A DNA stretch of 64,000 nucleotides, taken from Chrysaora quinquecirrha. Its lineage: Eukaryota > Cnidaria > Scyphozoa > Semaeostomeae > Pelagiidae. Below the pieces are notes generated by a model. It did not search any database and had not been told where the DNA came from. It saw only the letters and a program-made list of their open reading frames with translations. The translations under genes were made by a program, and so were the position numbers. Where the stretch lies: positions 3,313,112-3,377,111 of the forward strand of contig JACTAT010000021.1 of assembly GCA_014526335.1 (NCBI GenBank), read 5' to 3'. This document shows positions 21,819 to 33,203 of this stretch, piece after piece. How positions within the stretch are numbered: the first letter of the stretch is position 1; each line of letters begins with the position of its first letter.

Positions 21819-24238
21819 TGAGTCGAAATTTTTTATAGTTACATTTTTATGTATAATACTACTTCATGTATAATTCCTCCTTTCTCGCCACAATAACAAT
21901 AAACATATTAAAATATTAATCGAAAAATACGCCTTATTAATTTTGACTGTTAAAAAGAATAGTATTAAGGTCAACAGGCGTTGGCTTTTACGCTAAAAAC
22001 GATATGTTAATCCTTGATATTTTCAACCGATTAAGTCCAGCGTAATTCCACCTGTCATGACGTCATAGAAACTACAACAACATGACACAATTCAACAAAA
22101 GCTAATCGAAGTTCTTCGATTATAATATACGGGCAATATTGAAACAAAACTATTCTTTAGTCGGTGCTTTAATTTGTGAAGTCCGTCAAAGGATTACTAG
22201 AAATGAGACTGGACGCTAGGCCAGGAAAGAGCCGCGTGTGATTTGTGCTTTTCAAGTTCCTAACTCGAATCAACTTTGAAGTTGAAGGCGACGAGAGCTC
22301 TGGGCCCAAACCTCACAGAACAACTTACAAGGTAACTATCCCTTTACTAGTTCGAATGATGTCGTTAGCACAACAACGCAATTTCTTATTGGTCATGTTA
22401 CTCCTTTTTTCGGCTTTTGTGAAGGCACTTTTAGTGTTTTCTGTATCATTTGTTTACTTATATAGAAAATTACAGTAGACCTGTTTTGTTTTGAATAACA
22501 ATACGAAAAAGCCATCTGCCGCATGGTGCTACAGTGGCAATCAAAGAGTTATTTGCAGTCTTTGTGTAACCAAGCTGAAAGTTTTTGATAAATATATTTT
22601 TTACAAGAAACATAGCTCAAGGCCTAGTTGTGATTTTGGACCCTATTTGATTATTAAAAGTTGCCTAAGGGGTTTCTTAGAATTGTGTCTTGATTTTTCG
22701 CAAAAAATTGAATTAGCTACCCCATTTCCTCGAATAAGCGCCTCCCATGAATATGCGCTCCTTGTGTCGAGCTGCCGATAGAATATTCCCTTGACACTCC
22801 TTTGAAAGCGTATGCGCCCGTATGTGCAAGCTCTTTATGGGAGGAATCAAGAGAGACCTTTTGCTCGCTGCTGCAGAACGTACTTTTTATCAGATTGTTA
22901 GTTTATTCATAACTTTTAAGTAATTGCTCCTTTTTGAGACGGATTTTTAAATTAACGCCCGTAGCGCTAAATCGAGGTAAAACGGTATGGCCCACAGGAT
23001 TGAACTTCAAACAAATGAAAGCAGAAAAGGGTGGTCATCACTTCACAAAACCATTTTATCATTGCAGAAATTGATTATCCCTGCACCTTAAATTATTCAA
23101 GGGTCTCGATCAAGTACGTCCTTCTCGAAGTACTAAAGATAGCATGTCCTACTCCCGAAGGACATGCTAAAAGGGTGTTCGTGAAACGCATAGGCGCTTT
23201 TATATATGGTTTTCGGCAAAAGGATGACGTCAGGGGGCTTTCGACCTTTCAGCCATGATGTATTGCGTCCAAGCATCGAATTTCTATCGAATCACTGCAA
23301 ATTCTTCTACTGACGCAATGAATGATGGTCTGACGCAAAGCACCTACGGGGACAAAAGTATGGAAACGCCTGTCTCAAAATGGTGGCCTTGTGTCAAACA
23401 AGAAAATTTACATAACAAAGCTACGGCAACTCGACAGCTCTCCTCCACTTGCCTTTGGAGCGAAATGCTCCTCATTTAACTGAATTTCAAGTAGAAGAAC
23501 AAATATAATTGCTGTAATTCTCTATACCATACAGGCTTGAGTTATAATAAGAGTTTGATCTTGAACGCTTAATTTTAAAGGCCCTGAAATAGCTTATTTT
23601 TCCTAAAGTTTGCGTGAGATGTTTGATGCATAAGTGATGAAGACCTACGATGATACTTGGCTTATCCTATCTTTGGGCCCTAAAGCTCTTTTTGTCACCG
23701 CCTACTCAGATTCTTGAAATGATTCATGCCCATTTATGGCATAACGTGAACTTCTTACAAAATATTTCTCTCTTGGGTGCGTAATACACGGGGGATGCTA
23801 ATCAAATTTCCGACCATCTCAAGCCTTTTGGTTTCAGTCCAAGAAAGTGCCTATGACCAAAATTCAAAACAAAATGGCTATTTGTTACTCTAGTTTACAT
23901 AGCATTCATGTGCTCGTTTCCTTAATAGGCCCCCGAATAGTTAAGTCTTTTTCTCCCCAAACCCCTTGTATTAATAACCACCAGTGCGTAACTACTAGCG
24001 ACTAGCTACTAGCAGGTAGAGAAACTGCACAAATCGCTGTGGGCACTTGCAAGGGGCAATTCACTCCTCGGAACCATGAGCCCCCGTCTCTAATAAGTCT
24101 CTCGTCAAAAATAAAATACAATAATGAAGCCCACCGGGGTTAAATAGTACTTTACGGTATTTGAGAAACGCACTTTCTTTTTAGATATTTGAAGATAAAT
24201 TTGGAAACTATAAACAGTGATGATCTCACGCTTATACA
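21819..24238. other. Gene-free stretch with a possible leader exon
   Basis: No coding region recognised. A CAAG|GTAACT donor at about 22331 could end a leader exon for the microprotein at 24239. A perfect 11-bp hairpin is at 23140-23169. Confidence 0.3.
22585..22700. mobile_element. Fragment of a CACG-family element
   Basis: TTTTTTACAAGAAACATAGC and CTCAAGGCCTAGTTGTG match the sub-terminal region of the copies at 50582 and 58837; no right end is seen. Confidence 0.4.
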
Positions 24239-24400
24239 ATGGAGGACAGCGACATTGCAAACTGTCTCCTATTTGGCATTATTGGCATTTTCATTCTTCT
24301 ATCCTTGGTAGCTCACTGTATTGTTACCGTAAAAGCACGACGTGCGAAGAAGATTCAAGAAACGAAAGGTGACGAATCAGGTGCAATAGATAATGTTTAA
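24239..24400 (+). CDS. Possible 53-residue single-pass membrane microprotein
   Basis: The ATG at 24239 has A at -3 and G at +4, an in-frame TGA 18 bases upstream, and a frame of 53 codons ending in TAA at 24398. The product has an acidic start (MEDSDIANC), one strongly hydrophobic segment at about residues 9-31 (CLLFGIIGIFILLSLVAHC then IVTV), a basic juxtamembrane run (KARRAKK) and a polar tail ending in DNV. Charge distribution predicts an outside N-terminus and a cytoplasmic tail; the terminal D-X-V could be a PDZ ligand. A CTTTCTTTTTAG at about 24173-24184 could be a splice acceptor, with a CAAG|GTAACT donor near 22331 as a possible leader exon. I recognise no family. The chance that such a short frame is random is real, but hydrophobic segment, charge pattern and start context agree. 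Confidence 0.4.
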   Translation: MEDSDIANCLLFGIIGIFILLSLVAHCIVTVKARRAKKIQETKGDESGAIDNV

Positions 24401-24412
24401 CAACAAAGATGG

Positions 24413-24474
24413 TGACGTCATTATGACGTTATGTGACGTCATTATGATGTATTTGTGACGTCACTCTGACGTCA
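24413..24474. promoter_or_regulatory. Cluster of CRE (TGACGTCA) motifs
   Basis: Four perfect palindromic TGACGTCA octamers (24413, 24434, 24456, 24467) and one TGACGT half (24424) lie within 62 bases, with spacings of 21, 22 and 11. This octamer is the CREB/ATF binding site. The cluster begins 12 bases after the stop of the microprotein frame. It may be a small enhancer, a promoter for either direction, or a short tandem duplication of one site. Confidence 0.5.
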
Positions 24475-24685
24475 TAATCACGGGCATGATTGTATATCTG
24501 ACGCACAGTCAGTTTATTAGCTGGAAAATTAGAGTGAGAACCGGAGAATGAAGTTAGCACTGAAAATGTCTGGTAAGGAATGATAGATAGTTCCTGACTT
24601 GGGTCTGCCAAGAGTGGTAAAATGACATTTTGTATCAACAATTTTTCTAATTTCATTAATCTGGTTGCTAAAGATGTTTATTTAC

Positions 24686-24996
24686 TTAGGCTCTGGTCAA
24701 ACGATCAAATAATGTTTGTCAAACATTTCAGGTTGGCTTCTGAAACAAAATATTTACATGTTGCAAACATTGTTTGTCAAACATTTTTTTGTTTGCATCA
24801 AGCGAAAAACGTTTATGAACAATTTATCAAAACAGTTTAACAACGATTTCAAAAATATTGCGTAATGAATTTAGCTTCATTTTTTTTGTCAAGCAATGTT
24901 TTGTGACGAGCCAAATAGCCAAACATTGCTTGATAAGCAGATCGCAAATGTTTGACAAAATATTTGACAATGTTTGATTGTTTGACCAGGGCCTAA
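24686..24996. mobile_element. Inverted-repeat element, CAAACATTG family
   Basis: TTAGGCTCTGGTCAAACGAT at the left and GTTTGACCAGGGCCTAA at the right, consistent with TA borders. The interior has GTTTGTCAAACATTT motifs. Confidence 0.75.
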
Positions 24997-25691
24997 ACAT
25001 TATTTATTAACTTGAGTAATATTGTCGTATTTGTTATTAAATGTCAAGGACCGAGATATATGTGGGGGGTCTAGGGCTTAATTTGGTGGATTTCTCGCAA
25101 AAAATTACCAAAATGTGGTGACTGATCAGAAACGTTATGCACTGAAATCAAAAGGCGTGGGGAAAATCAAACGAAATTTGAAGGGTGTGGTAAAATTTTT
25201 GGGGAAGCTTCTTCAGATGCTTTTCCATGCCCCCTAGTTTCTTTTTGGAAAACTAGAAGTTGTGTTTCGGTCCTTGTAAAATTTGCGCAAAAGTTAGAGC
25301 CAGAGGACAGGTGCGAGAGTATATTTAAATGGTTTCAAGACAACAGCTGGGGTTCGTTACTTAAGTTAAATAGAAATCGAATGACAACTTAAACGTTTCC
25401 TACTGTTTAGCTACCTTACTATTTAATGAATACAGCGTGTATAGCTTTTTCTATCTTTTCATTTTGTTGAGTTTTACTAAATATTAGCGTAGAGTTACTA
25501 CTTCATCAATTGTGCATATAATAATGAATAAACGTCGTGTAATAAAATGTATACCTTAGTTTCTTTAATTTTCGCGCCCCTTTAAAATGCTCAGGGACCG
25601 GTCCTTATTTATCACCGACGTGGGGGCTGAAAAGAAAATGATGCTAAAATAGGATGAAAATTTTTTACTTGTGTGAAAATTAAAGGGAGTG

Positions 25692-26325
25692 AAGCCCAGG
25701 CCAAACGACCAAAAATTGTTTGTCAAACATTTGTTATTTGCTTATCAAGCAACATGTTTCACCCCCCGGGGGGGGGGGGGGTAACTCCCATATGTAGGGT
25801 ACGGGATGTGCCATTTTTTGAGGTACCTTTTTAGGGGTGAAAAATAAATTTTGGGATATCATATTTGCTAAAATTACAAACCTGGGGTATCATTTTTTGC
25901 TAAGATGATCAATTTTGATAAAATCACAATAACTGCCAAATAAATTTCAGCTGCATAACCCTAAAAACAGACTTTTGAGTATTTCTATGTACTATATTCA
26001 TATTTCTTTGTGAACTTTGGGGTATGCTTTTTAGAATTTTCATAAATTTTGAGGTCAACTTTTTATTACGAAAATGGCACACCCCCGTCACTGATCTATT
26101 GAAGTTACCCCCCCCCCCCGGGGTTTCATCTCTTCCTGACGTCGAAAAACATTGTTTGCTCAACATTGTAGTGTTTTTAATCCTTTTCAAAACATTACAA
26201 AACAAATGTGGTTTATTTTTGCTCGTCAGGAAATGTTTTGTGACGTAACCAGACGTTCAAACATTGCTTGATAAGCAAATGTCAAATGTTTGACAAACAA
26301 TAAGTGATCGCTTGGCCAGGGCGTA
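25692..26325. mobile_element. CAAACATTG-family element carrying a nested insertion
   Basis: Left end GCCCAGGCCAAACGACC, right end GTGATCGCTTGGCCAGGGCG. A different element at 25757-26128 splits it. Confidence 0.7.
25757..26128. mobile_element. Nested element with CCCCGGGG/poly-G termini
   Basis: Termini CCCCCCGGGGGGG..TAACTCCC and GAAGTTACCCCCC..CCGGG are inverted; GTTTCA flanks both sides, a possible 6-bp duplication. The interior includes GGGTACGGGATGTGCC and its counterpart GGCACACCCCCGTCAC. Confidence 0.65.
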
Positions 26326-26830
26326 AGGTATACACTAGAGTTTTGCGAGTTTTTGATCATTTTAGAATAATTTTTAACTCCTTGGGAGATGAGTATTTAT
26401 ATTCTAATGTTTTTTCTGACATGCTTGTTTTCGATACTTCAAGCTTAGTTTTTTTAATTTTTTTAATCGATCATTTTTTTACCTGTTTTCATTTTTTAGT
26501 TAATATATTTTCATTAAACTTTATACTTTCAGTTAGTAAACGAAAATTCAGTTATTGTTCATGTAATGCTATTACACTGCTATACGCATTGATTTTTCTC
26601 CACCTCGTCTGGTCGGTAACAATATTTTGGGACAAATAACAGTACTAATGGCAGGAGGCCCCTTTGAAAAATGTTTGGGAGCTCAGCTCAAGCAGGTACA
26701 AGGTATGCTTTTTTCTCCATATTGGTTATTGCACCTTTGGCCCATATTGCGAGTTAACCCGGCACCTGCACTCTTGTTACCCAGTATACCTCATCCTTGT
26801 CCATAGAATCTGATTTCTACCCTTTATTTA

Positions 26831-29548
26831 GCAAGAGGCTAAATGCATGCTACAATGAAATTGAAGCAAGGAAAATAAGCAGGCAATGACAATAAAGTAC
26901 CAAGAAGTAATAAGTAAGAAGCGCACAACAAGAAGCATGCAACAAGAAGTAATAAGCAAGAAAGCAGCAAGAAGCTAAATGCATGCTACAATGAAATTAA
27001 AGCATTGAAAAGAAGCAGGCAATGACAATAAAGTACCAAGAAGTAATAAGAAAGAAGCGCACAACAAGAAGTAATAAGCAAGAAAGCAGCAAGAAGCTAA
27101 ATGCATGCTACAATGAAATTGAAGCAAAGAAAAGAAGCAGGCAATGACAACAAAGTGCCAAGAAGTAATAAGAAAGAAGCGCACAACAAGAAGCATGCAA
27201 CAAGAAGTAATAAACAAAAAAGCAGCAAGAAGCTAAATGCATGCTACAATGAAATCAAAGCATTGAAAAGAAGCAGGCAATGACAATAAAGTACCAAGAA
27301 GTAATAAGAAAGAAGCGCACAACAAGAAGCATGCAACAAGAAGTAATAAACAAGAAAGCAGCAAGAAGCTAAATGCATGCTACAATGAAATTGAAGCAAA
27401 GAAAAGAAGCAGGCAATGACAACAAAGTACCAAGAAGTAATAAGAAAGAAGCGCACAACAAGAAGCATGCAACAAGAAGTAATAATCAAGAAAGCAGCAA
27501 GAAGCTAAATGCATGCTGCAATGTAATTGAAGCAAGGAAAAGAAGCAGGCAATGAAAATAAAGTACCAAGAAGTAATAAGAAAGAAGCGCACAACAAGAA
27601 GCATGAAACAAGACGTAATAAGCAAGAAAGCAGCAAGAAGCTAAATGCATGCTGCAATGAAATTGAAGCAAGGAAAAGAAGCAGGCAATGACAATAAGTA
27701 TCAAGAAGTAATAAGAAAGAAGCGCACAACAAGAAGCATGCAACAAGAAGTAACAAGCAAGAAAGTAGCAAGAAGCTAAATGCATGCTGCAATGAAATTG
27801 AAGCAAGGAAAAGAAGCAGGCAATGAAAATAAAGTACCAAGAAGGAATAAGAATGGAGCGCACAACAAGAAGCATGCAACAAGAAGTAATAAGCAAGAAA
27901 GTAGCAAGAAGCTAAATGCATGTTGCAATGAAATTGAAGGAAGGAAAAGAAGCAGGCAATGCCAATAAAGTACCAAGAAGGAATAAGAAAGAAGCGCACA
28001 ACAAGAAGCACGCAACAAGAAGTAATAAGCAAGAAAGCAGCAAGAAGCTAAATGCATGCTACAATGAAATTGAAGCATTGAAAAGAGACAGGCAATGACA
28101 ATAAAGTACCAAGAAGTAATAAGAAAGAAGCGCACAACAAGAAGCATGCAACAAGAAGTAATAAGCAAGAAAGCAGCAAGAAGCTATTTGCATGCTGCAT
28201 TTAAATTGAAGCAAGGAAAAGAAGCAGGCAATGACAATAAAGTACCAAGAAGGAATAAGAAAGAAGCGCACAACAAGAAGCATGAAACAAGAAGTAATAA
28301 GCAAGAAAACAGCAAGAAGCTAAATGCATGCTGCAATGAAATTGAAGCAAGGAAAAGAAGCAGGCAATGACAATAAAGTACCAAGAAGTAATAAGAAAGA
28401 AGCGCACAACAAGAAGCATGCAACAAGAAGTAATAAGCAAGAAAGCATCAAGTAGCTAAATGCATGCTACAATGAAATTGGAGCATTGAAAAGAAGCAGG
28501 CAATGACAATAAAGTACCAAGAAGTAATAAGAAAGAAGCGCACAACAAGAAGCATGCAACAAGAAGTAATAAGCAAGAAAGCAGCAAGAAGCTAAATGCA
28601 TGTTACAATGAAATTGGAGCATTGAAAAGAAGCAGGCAATAGCAATAAAGTACCAAGAAGTAATAAGAAAGAAGCGCACAACAAGAAGCACGCAACAAGA
28701 AGTAATAAGCAAGAAAGCATCAAGTAGCTAAATGCATGCTACAATGAAATTGAAGCATTGAAAAGAAGCAGGCAATGACAATAAAGTACCAAGAAGGGAT
28801 AAGAAAGAAGCGGACAACAAGAAGCATGCAACAAGAAGTAATAAACAAGAAAGCAGCAAGAAGCTAAATGCATGCTACAATGAAATTGAAGCACAGAAAA
28901 GAAGCAAGCAATGACAATAAAGTACCAAGAAGTAATAAGAAAGAAGCGCACAACAAGAAGCATGCAACAAGGAGTAATAAGCAAGAAAGCAGCAAGAAGC
29001 TAAATGCATGCTACAATGAAATTGAAGCAAGGAAAAGAAGCAGGCAATGACAATAAAGTATCAAGAAGTAATAAGAAAGAAGCGCACAACAAGAAGCATG
29101 CAACAAGAAGTAATAAGCAAGAAAGCAGCAAGAAGCTAAATGCATGCTACAATGAAATTGAAGCAAGGAAAAGAAGCAGGCAATGACAATAAAGTATCAA
29201 GAAGTAATAAGAAAGAAGCGCACAACAAGAAGCATGCAACAAGAAGTAATAATCAAGAAAGCAGCAAGAAGCTAAATTCATGCTACAATGAAATGAAAGC
29301 ATTGAAAAGAAGCAGGCAATGACAATAAAGTACAAAGAAGTAATAAGAAAGAAGTCCACAACAAGAAGCATGCAACAAGAAGCAATAAGCAAGAAATTAG
29401 CAAGAAATTAAATGCATGCTACAATGAAATTGAAGCAAAGAAAAGAAGCAGGCAATGACAACAAAGTACCAAGAAGTAATAAGAAAGAAGCGCACAACAA
29501 GAAGCATGCAACAAGAAAGTAATAAGCAAGAAAGAAGCAAGAAACAAA
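26831..29548. repeat. Satellite of 136-bp units, about 20 copies
   Basis: Units share GCTAAATGCATGCTACAATG, GAAAAGAAGCAGGCAATGAC, AATAAAGTACCAAGAAG and AGAAGCGCACAACAAGAAGC. Spacing of 136 bp repeats across the array (for example 28868, 29004, 29140). Shorter AACAAGAAGTAATAAG-type motifs recur inside each unit, showing growth from a smaller repeat. Because 136 is not a multiple of three, each unit opens a frame of about 60-90 codons in a shifted register; these are not genes. Confidence 0.9.
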
Positions 29549-29623
29549 ATGCGGTTTTGCCCAAATTTTAACGATGCCATTGTTATGGGTTTATGCTTCA
29601 AACCATGCCCTACCTAAAACTCA

Positions 29624-30266
29624 TACAGTAAAAACCTGCATATAAGAACCTTCCTCGAATAAGAACCTACAGTCTGAAATCTCCAATTTTTGCTCCTTTA
29701 CTTAAGAACGTTTTCACCCTGAATTTGAAAAGGTTCTTATTTTACAGAATATTTGTCTGAATCTTGAAAAGCAATCTGGTATGTGTTGGATTTAATTGGT
29801 GCTTCTTATGTAAGCAACAACCTCTGCCAAATAATGAAATGTGTCTAAATTTTCAACCTCAAACAGGAGAGCTGCGGCACCCAAGCTCCCCTTCTCGCTT
29901 TTGTCGCTAGTATAAACAATAATGGTGAAATTTTGTGAAATGGTGTTTTTTAGCGCCAGTCGCTAGGATCTCAGTAGTAGGTTAACTAATCAAGACCTCG
30001 ACCCTGGCTGTGACGCTACCGTGGCTGGGCTCGAACCCTGACCACACTGAGCTTCTGACACCACGAGTCAGCTGGATTACACCACGACGCCACAGTACTT
30101 TAATGATCAAATTTTGTACAATGAAACTTGTGAAAACTTAAAGAACCTCTAATAAGAACCTTAAATAAGAACCTCTCAGCCTGGTTTCGTAAATGTTATC
30201 ATTTGGCTAAGAACCGAAACAGCCTGGTTTCAAAAAGATAGATTTTTATATGCGGGTTTTACTGTA
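29624..30266. mobile_element. Foldback element, CAGTAAAACC...TATAAGAACC family
   Basis: TACAGTAAAAACCTGCATAT at the left and its inverted counterpart ending GCGGGTTTTACTGTA at the right, TA at both borders. It carries the nested SINE at 29925-30098. The window's first 118 bases hold the right end of another copy. Confidence 0.75.
29925..30098 (-). mobile_element. tRNA-derived SINE nested in a foldback element
   Basis: Read on the minus strand it begins GTACTGTGGCGTCGTGG, continues with GACTCGTGGTGTCAGAAGC and a B box GGGTTCGAGCC, then GTCTTGATTAGTTAACC and GCGCTAAAAAACACC. It lies inside the palindromic element at 29624-30266, so it inserted later. Confidence 0.7.
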
Positions 30267-33203
30267 ACAACTTTGCTAGATTTTCCAAGGTATATGCATG
30301 TACCATACCCCCTACAGGAATTACCCCTTGGGGTTGCTAGAGGATTAAGAACTAACTCAGAGGTTGCATAAAACAACAACTTAATTTTGACTGCTGGAAA
30401 TTGTGATGAAAGGAAAGGTGTTGACGGAATGAAGTAGGAGGGAGAAAGGCCTATTCCCCAATACAACCTCGAGATTCTAGTACGAGATAACATTCAATTT
30501 CTCAGAACGAGATATCTTCGCTGAATTAGATAATTAGTTATTGAGACCGAAGGAGTTACAATTACAATACTATGACGAGATTCATTTGGGGGAATCTTAT
30601 GGTGAATATGAGATTAAAGACAGATAAATATTTTTGTTCATTACTTAACAATCATTCTCCGAGCACCGTTATTTCCTGCTCCATTTTCTAAGCAGTAGAG
30701 GATTAGGAAACTGCTAATCTTCGAGCTTTGCATGGATTAAAAATCAAATTAATTTGCTTAGCTCTATCACTGGTCATCATCGCTTTATTACATTAGATTT
30801 TAAAAAAGTAAGGAAACAACCAAGTAATTGACGGCACGATGAAAGAGTCAGTCCAAGATTAGGCGTTATATTTTCTAGATTTTCATATAATGTAAGTCAT
30901 AATAATTTATCAGTAATCTTATACCGCAGTGCTAATTTTTAATTTCTCGTAATTGCTCTTAGGAGTCCTGCAGTGTAGTTTCAAAATGATTAGATCCTTA
31001 GAATAAAGGATTGTAGAGTTTACACATTGGTAGCGATATGAGCCACTGGGTCACCATTCACTTCGTATATAAAAGCCCCATAATACCCCGCTTCGTTCCT
31101 CTAATCCAATTGGGATTAATTCTATTTTCATAAGTTAAACTGAAAAGGGAAATTATGAAAACAACAAGCTTCTTGTCTAATTATAAGTGTCAGATGGAGT
31201 GTAGCCTTTATTGGGTTGCCAAAGCCATCCTGTTGAAAAGTATCCTATAAAATGGCCAGCGTGTGGCTGATCGCGTAAGGTTTATTAGCACTAAGAATGC
31301 AAAATACCCCTGATTAGCTCTTAGCAAGAAGAGAACAGGCGATAAGAGCTACTGAAAGATTGGTTTTCTACTCTCCTCCACGAGGTTTCTTTGTTTCTCT
31401 TTATTATTGTAGTTTCGTAGTACCGTATTGGTCCTCACCTCACTAATGACAGACACAGACACAAGCACAAGCGCCAACGCAAGGACAACGACGGTCTGAG
31501 CCCAAGTAGTGATTGACTCCCTGAAAATCTCGTACACCTTAACTTATTTTTCTGTGACTTTCTTGGTATGAAATTTCACTTATACACTCTATTTGTTTGT
31601 TAGAACTATGGATTGTCTAAGCTTATAAGAACTATAGGGCCTGTTCGCACTGCCTTTCAGCAGCCTCCTTGCACATTTTATCGAACCCCCGACCCTCGTT
31701 TGTTTTGACCCATCGACCGAAAGATTCCGAATGCTGTTCCGACCCCCCGCTTATTCCACACTAATGTTATGTTTACTCCCATACCCTGAAATTGCATAGC
31801 TATAACCTAGACATAAATGTTAATAAAATGCGTTTTCCCAATACTACTATATGAAAAAAGTCCATATCCAAAAAAACGCGAATTCAAGCAATCAGCTTGG
31901 ATGCTAGGGGCCTATTTGGGTTTTCGTATCCTCCAGAAACCCAGAAGTGAACCAAATTGCTTTTCTGGCTTTGGACCACCTGTCACTGCAAATTCAGTCA
32001 CACGACTACTACAAGGGAGCTACAACTACATTCGAGCAGCCTCGTTACAACAGCAACAACTTAAGATGATGGGCAGTGATAATCGAGGCTCATGTGAAAT
32101 ATACAATACAACTTTATGACACAGCACTCTGTAAGGGTTGCCAGCTGTTGTCCTAGGACAGTATTTACTGGAACACAAAAATTTAGAAGTAAAGACTTTA
32201 GAAGTAAATTTCGAGAAAAACTGGAGAAGCGAATAAAGCTGTGAGTTTATTTAGTGTCACTGGGAATATTAGTGGTCACGATAAATTTATGGAAAACTCC
32301 CCACAATGCCTTACGATTTTACCGCTATTTATCGGAAAGATGCTTGCGAACCATTTTGCTTGCTGTATCGTGAGAGGATTAAAATTAGTAAATCAATCCA
32401 TTAAAAAGCATAATCAACACAGAGACAGTCCCATATATAATCAGATGCATCATCAGACGGCCAGTCAATTGCTTCCACCGAATGACGTCAATAAAACTCG
32501 ACCCCAGGCCTCTTCCGACGCCAGGAAAACGAGCTCTCCTTTCTTCATTTTGTTTTCAGTATCAAAAGTAATTTGAGTTTAGATTTAATTTTAGATTTGG
32601 GGTTAATGTAATAAACATACTAAATTTAATAGAAATCTAAAGGGCAGAGTAATTAATGAGAAACTGCTTGTCAATTAACTTCTGGCAACTTATCATTCTG
32701 GACAATGTCATTTACGTAATTTTGTACTGTACATTGTAGTTTAATGCTGTTTTCAAGACCCTTGCCCTTATTTCTGTACACTACAAATAGTAACAGTACG
32801 ACATAAATCAAGTATAGTTTTATAACACGTACGACTTTACGACTTGCGATTTTGCAGTAAAAAGTGTGAAATGTATCATGAAAGGTGCCTAATAAGGAAA
32901 ATAAGGAAAATAATAGTCACTTGACCAATCAAAAACGTTGCTTGATTTGTATTGTGATATGAGCACCAATCAGCGTCCAGGAAAGTGTGGGATAACCAAT
33001 CAGACTAGCTGATGGATCCAAGCGACCAAAGGATAAAAAAAATCTAAAGACACATTCCACCGCTACAAGATCGGCCTTTTCCTTTTTATTCAGAGGGGTA
33101 GTGATTCATTTGTCCCTGCCCATCTTTCCTCCTCGAATCTCAAAAATCGCAAGCCACAGTCAGATAGGACTACATGATGGGGCCAAAGGCAAAATGGTGT
33201 GTT
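30267..33203. other. Gene-free stretch
   Basis: No gene recognised. A minus-strand hydrophobic frame near 31349-31537 lacks an ATG start. CCAAT boxes lie at its right end. Confidence 0.4.
32925..33002 (+). promoter_or_regulatory. Three CCAATCA boxes in 78 bases
   Basis: CCAATCA occurs at 32925, 32966 and 32996, all on the plus strand, spaced 41 and 30 bases. Repeated CCAAT boxes are typical of NF-Y-bound proximal promoters. The nearest plus-strand gene is the homeobox gene 1.7 kb downstream, so it could be an upstream promoter or leader exon region. Confidence 0.3.

Noticed and set aside
26831..29548. CRISPR-like or other spaced repeat array
   Set aside because: Units are contiguous, with no unique spacers, and the DNA is animal nuclear.
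26975..29601. Many 60-175 codon frames of Lys/Asn-rich or Phe/Leu/Cys-rich type
   Set aside because: All are readings of the 136-bp satellite in successive registers and on the opposite strand.
31349..31537. 62-codon minus-strand frame with a hydrophobic core
   Set aside because: Its first codon is GTG, not ATG, and no splice acceptor or homologue supports it, although a weak membrane segment is visible.
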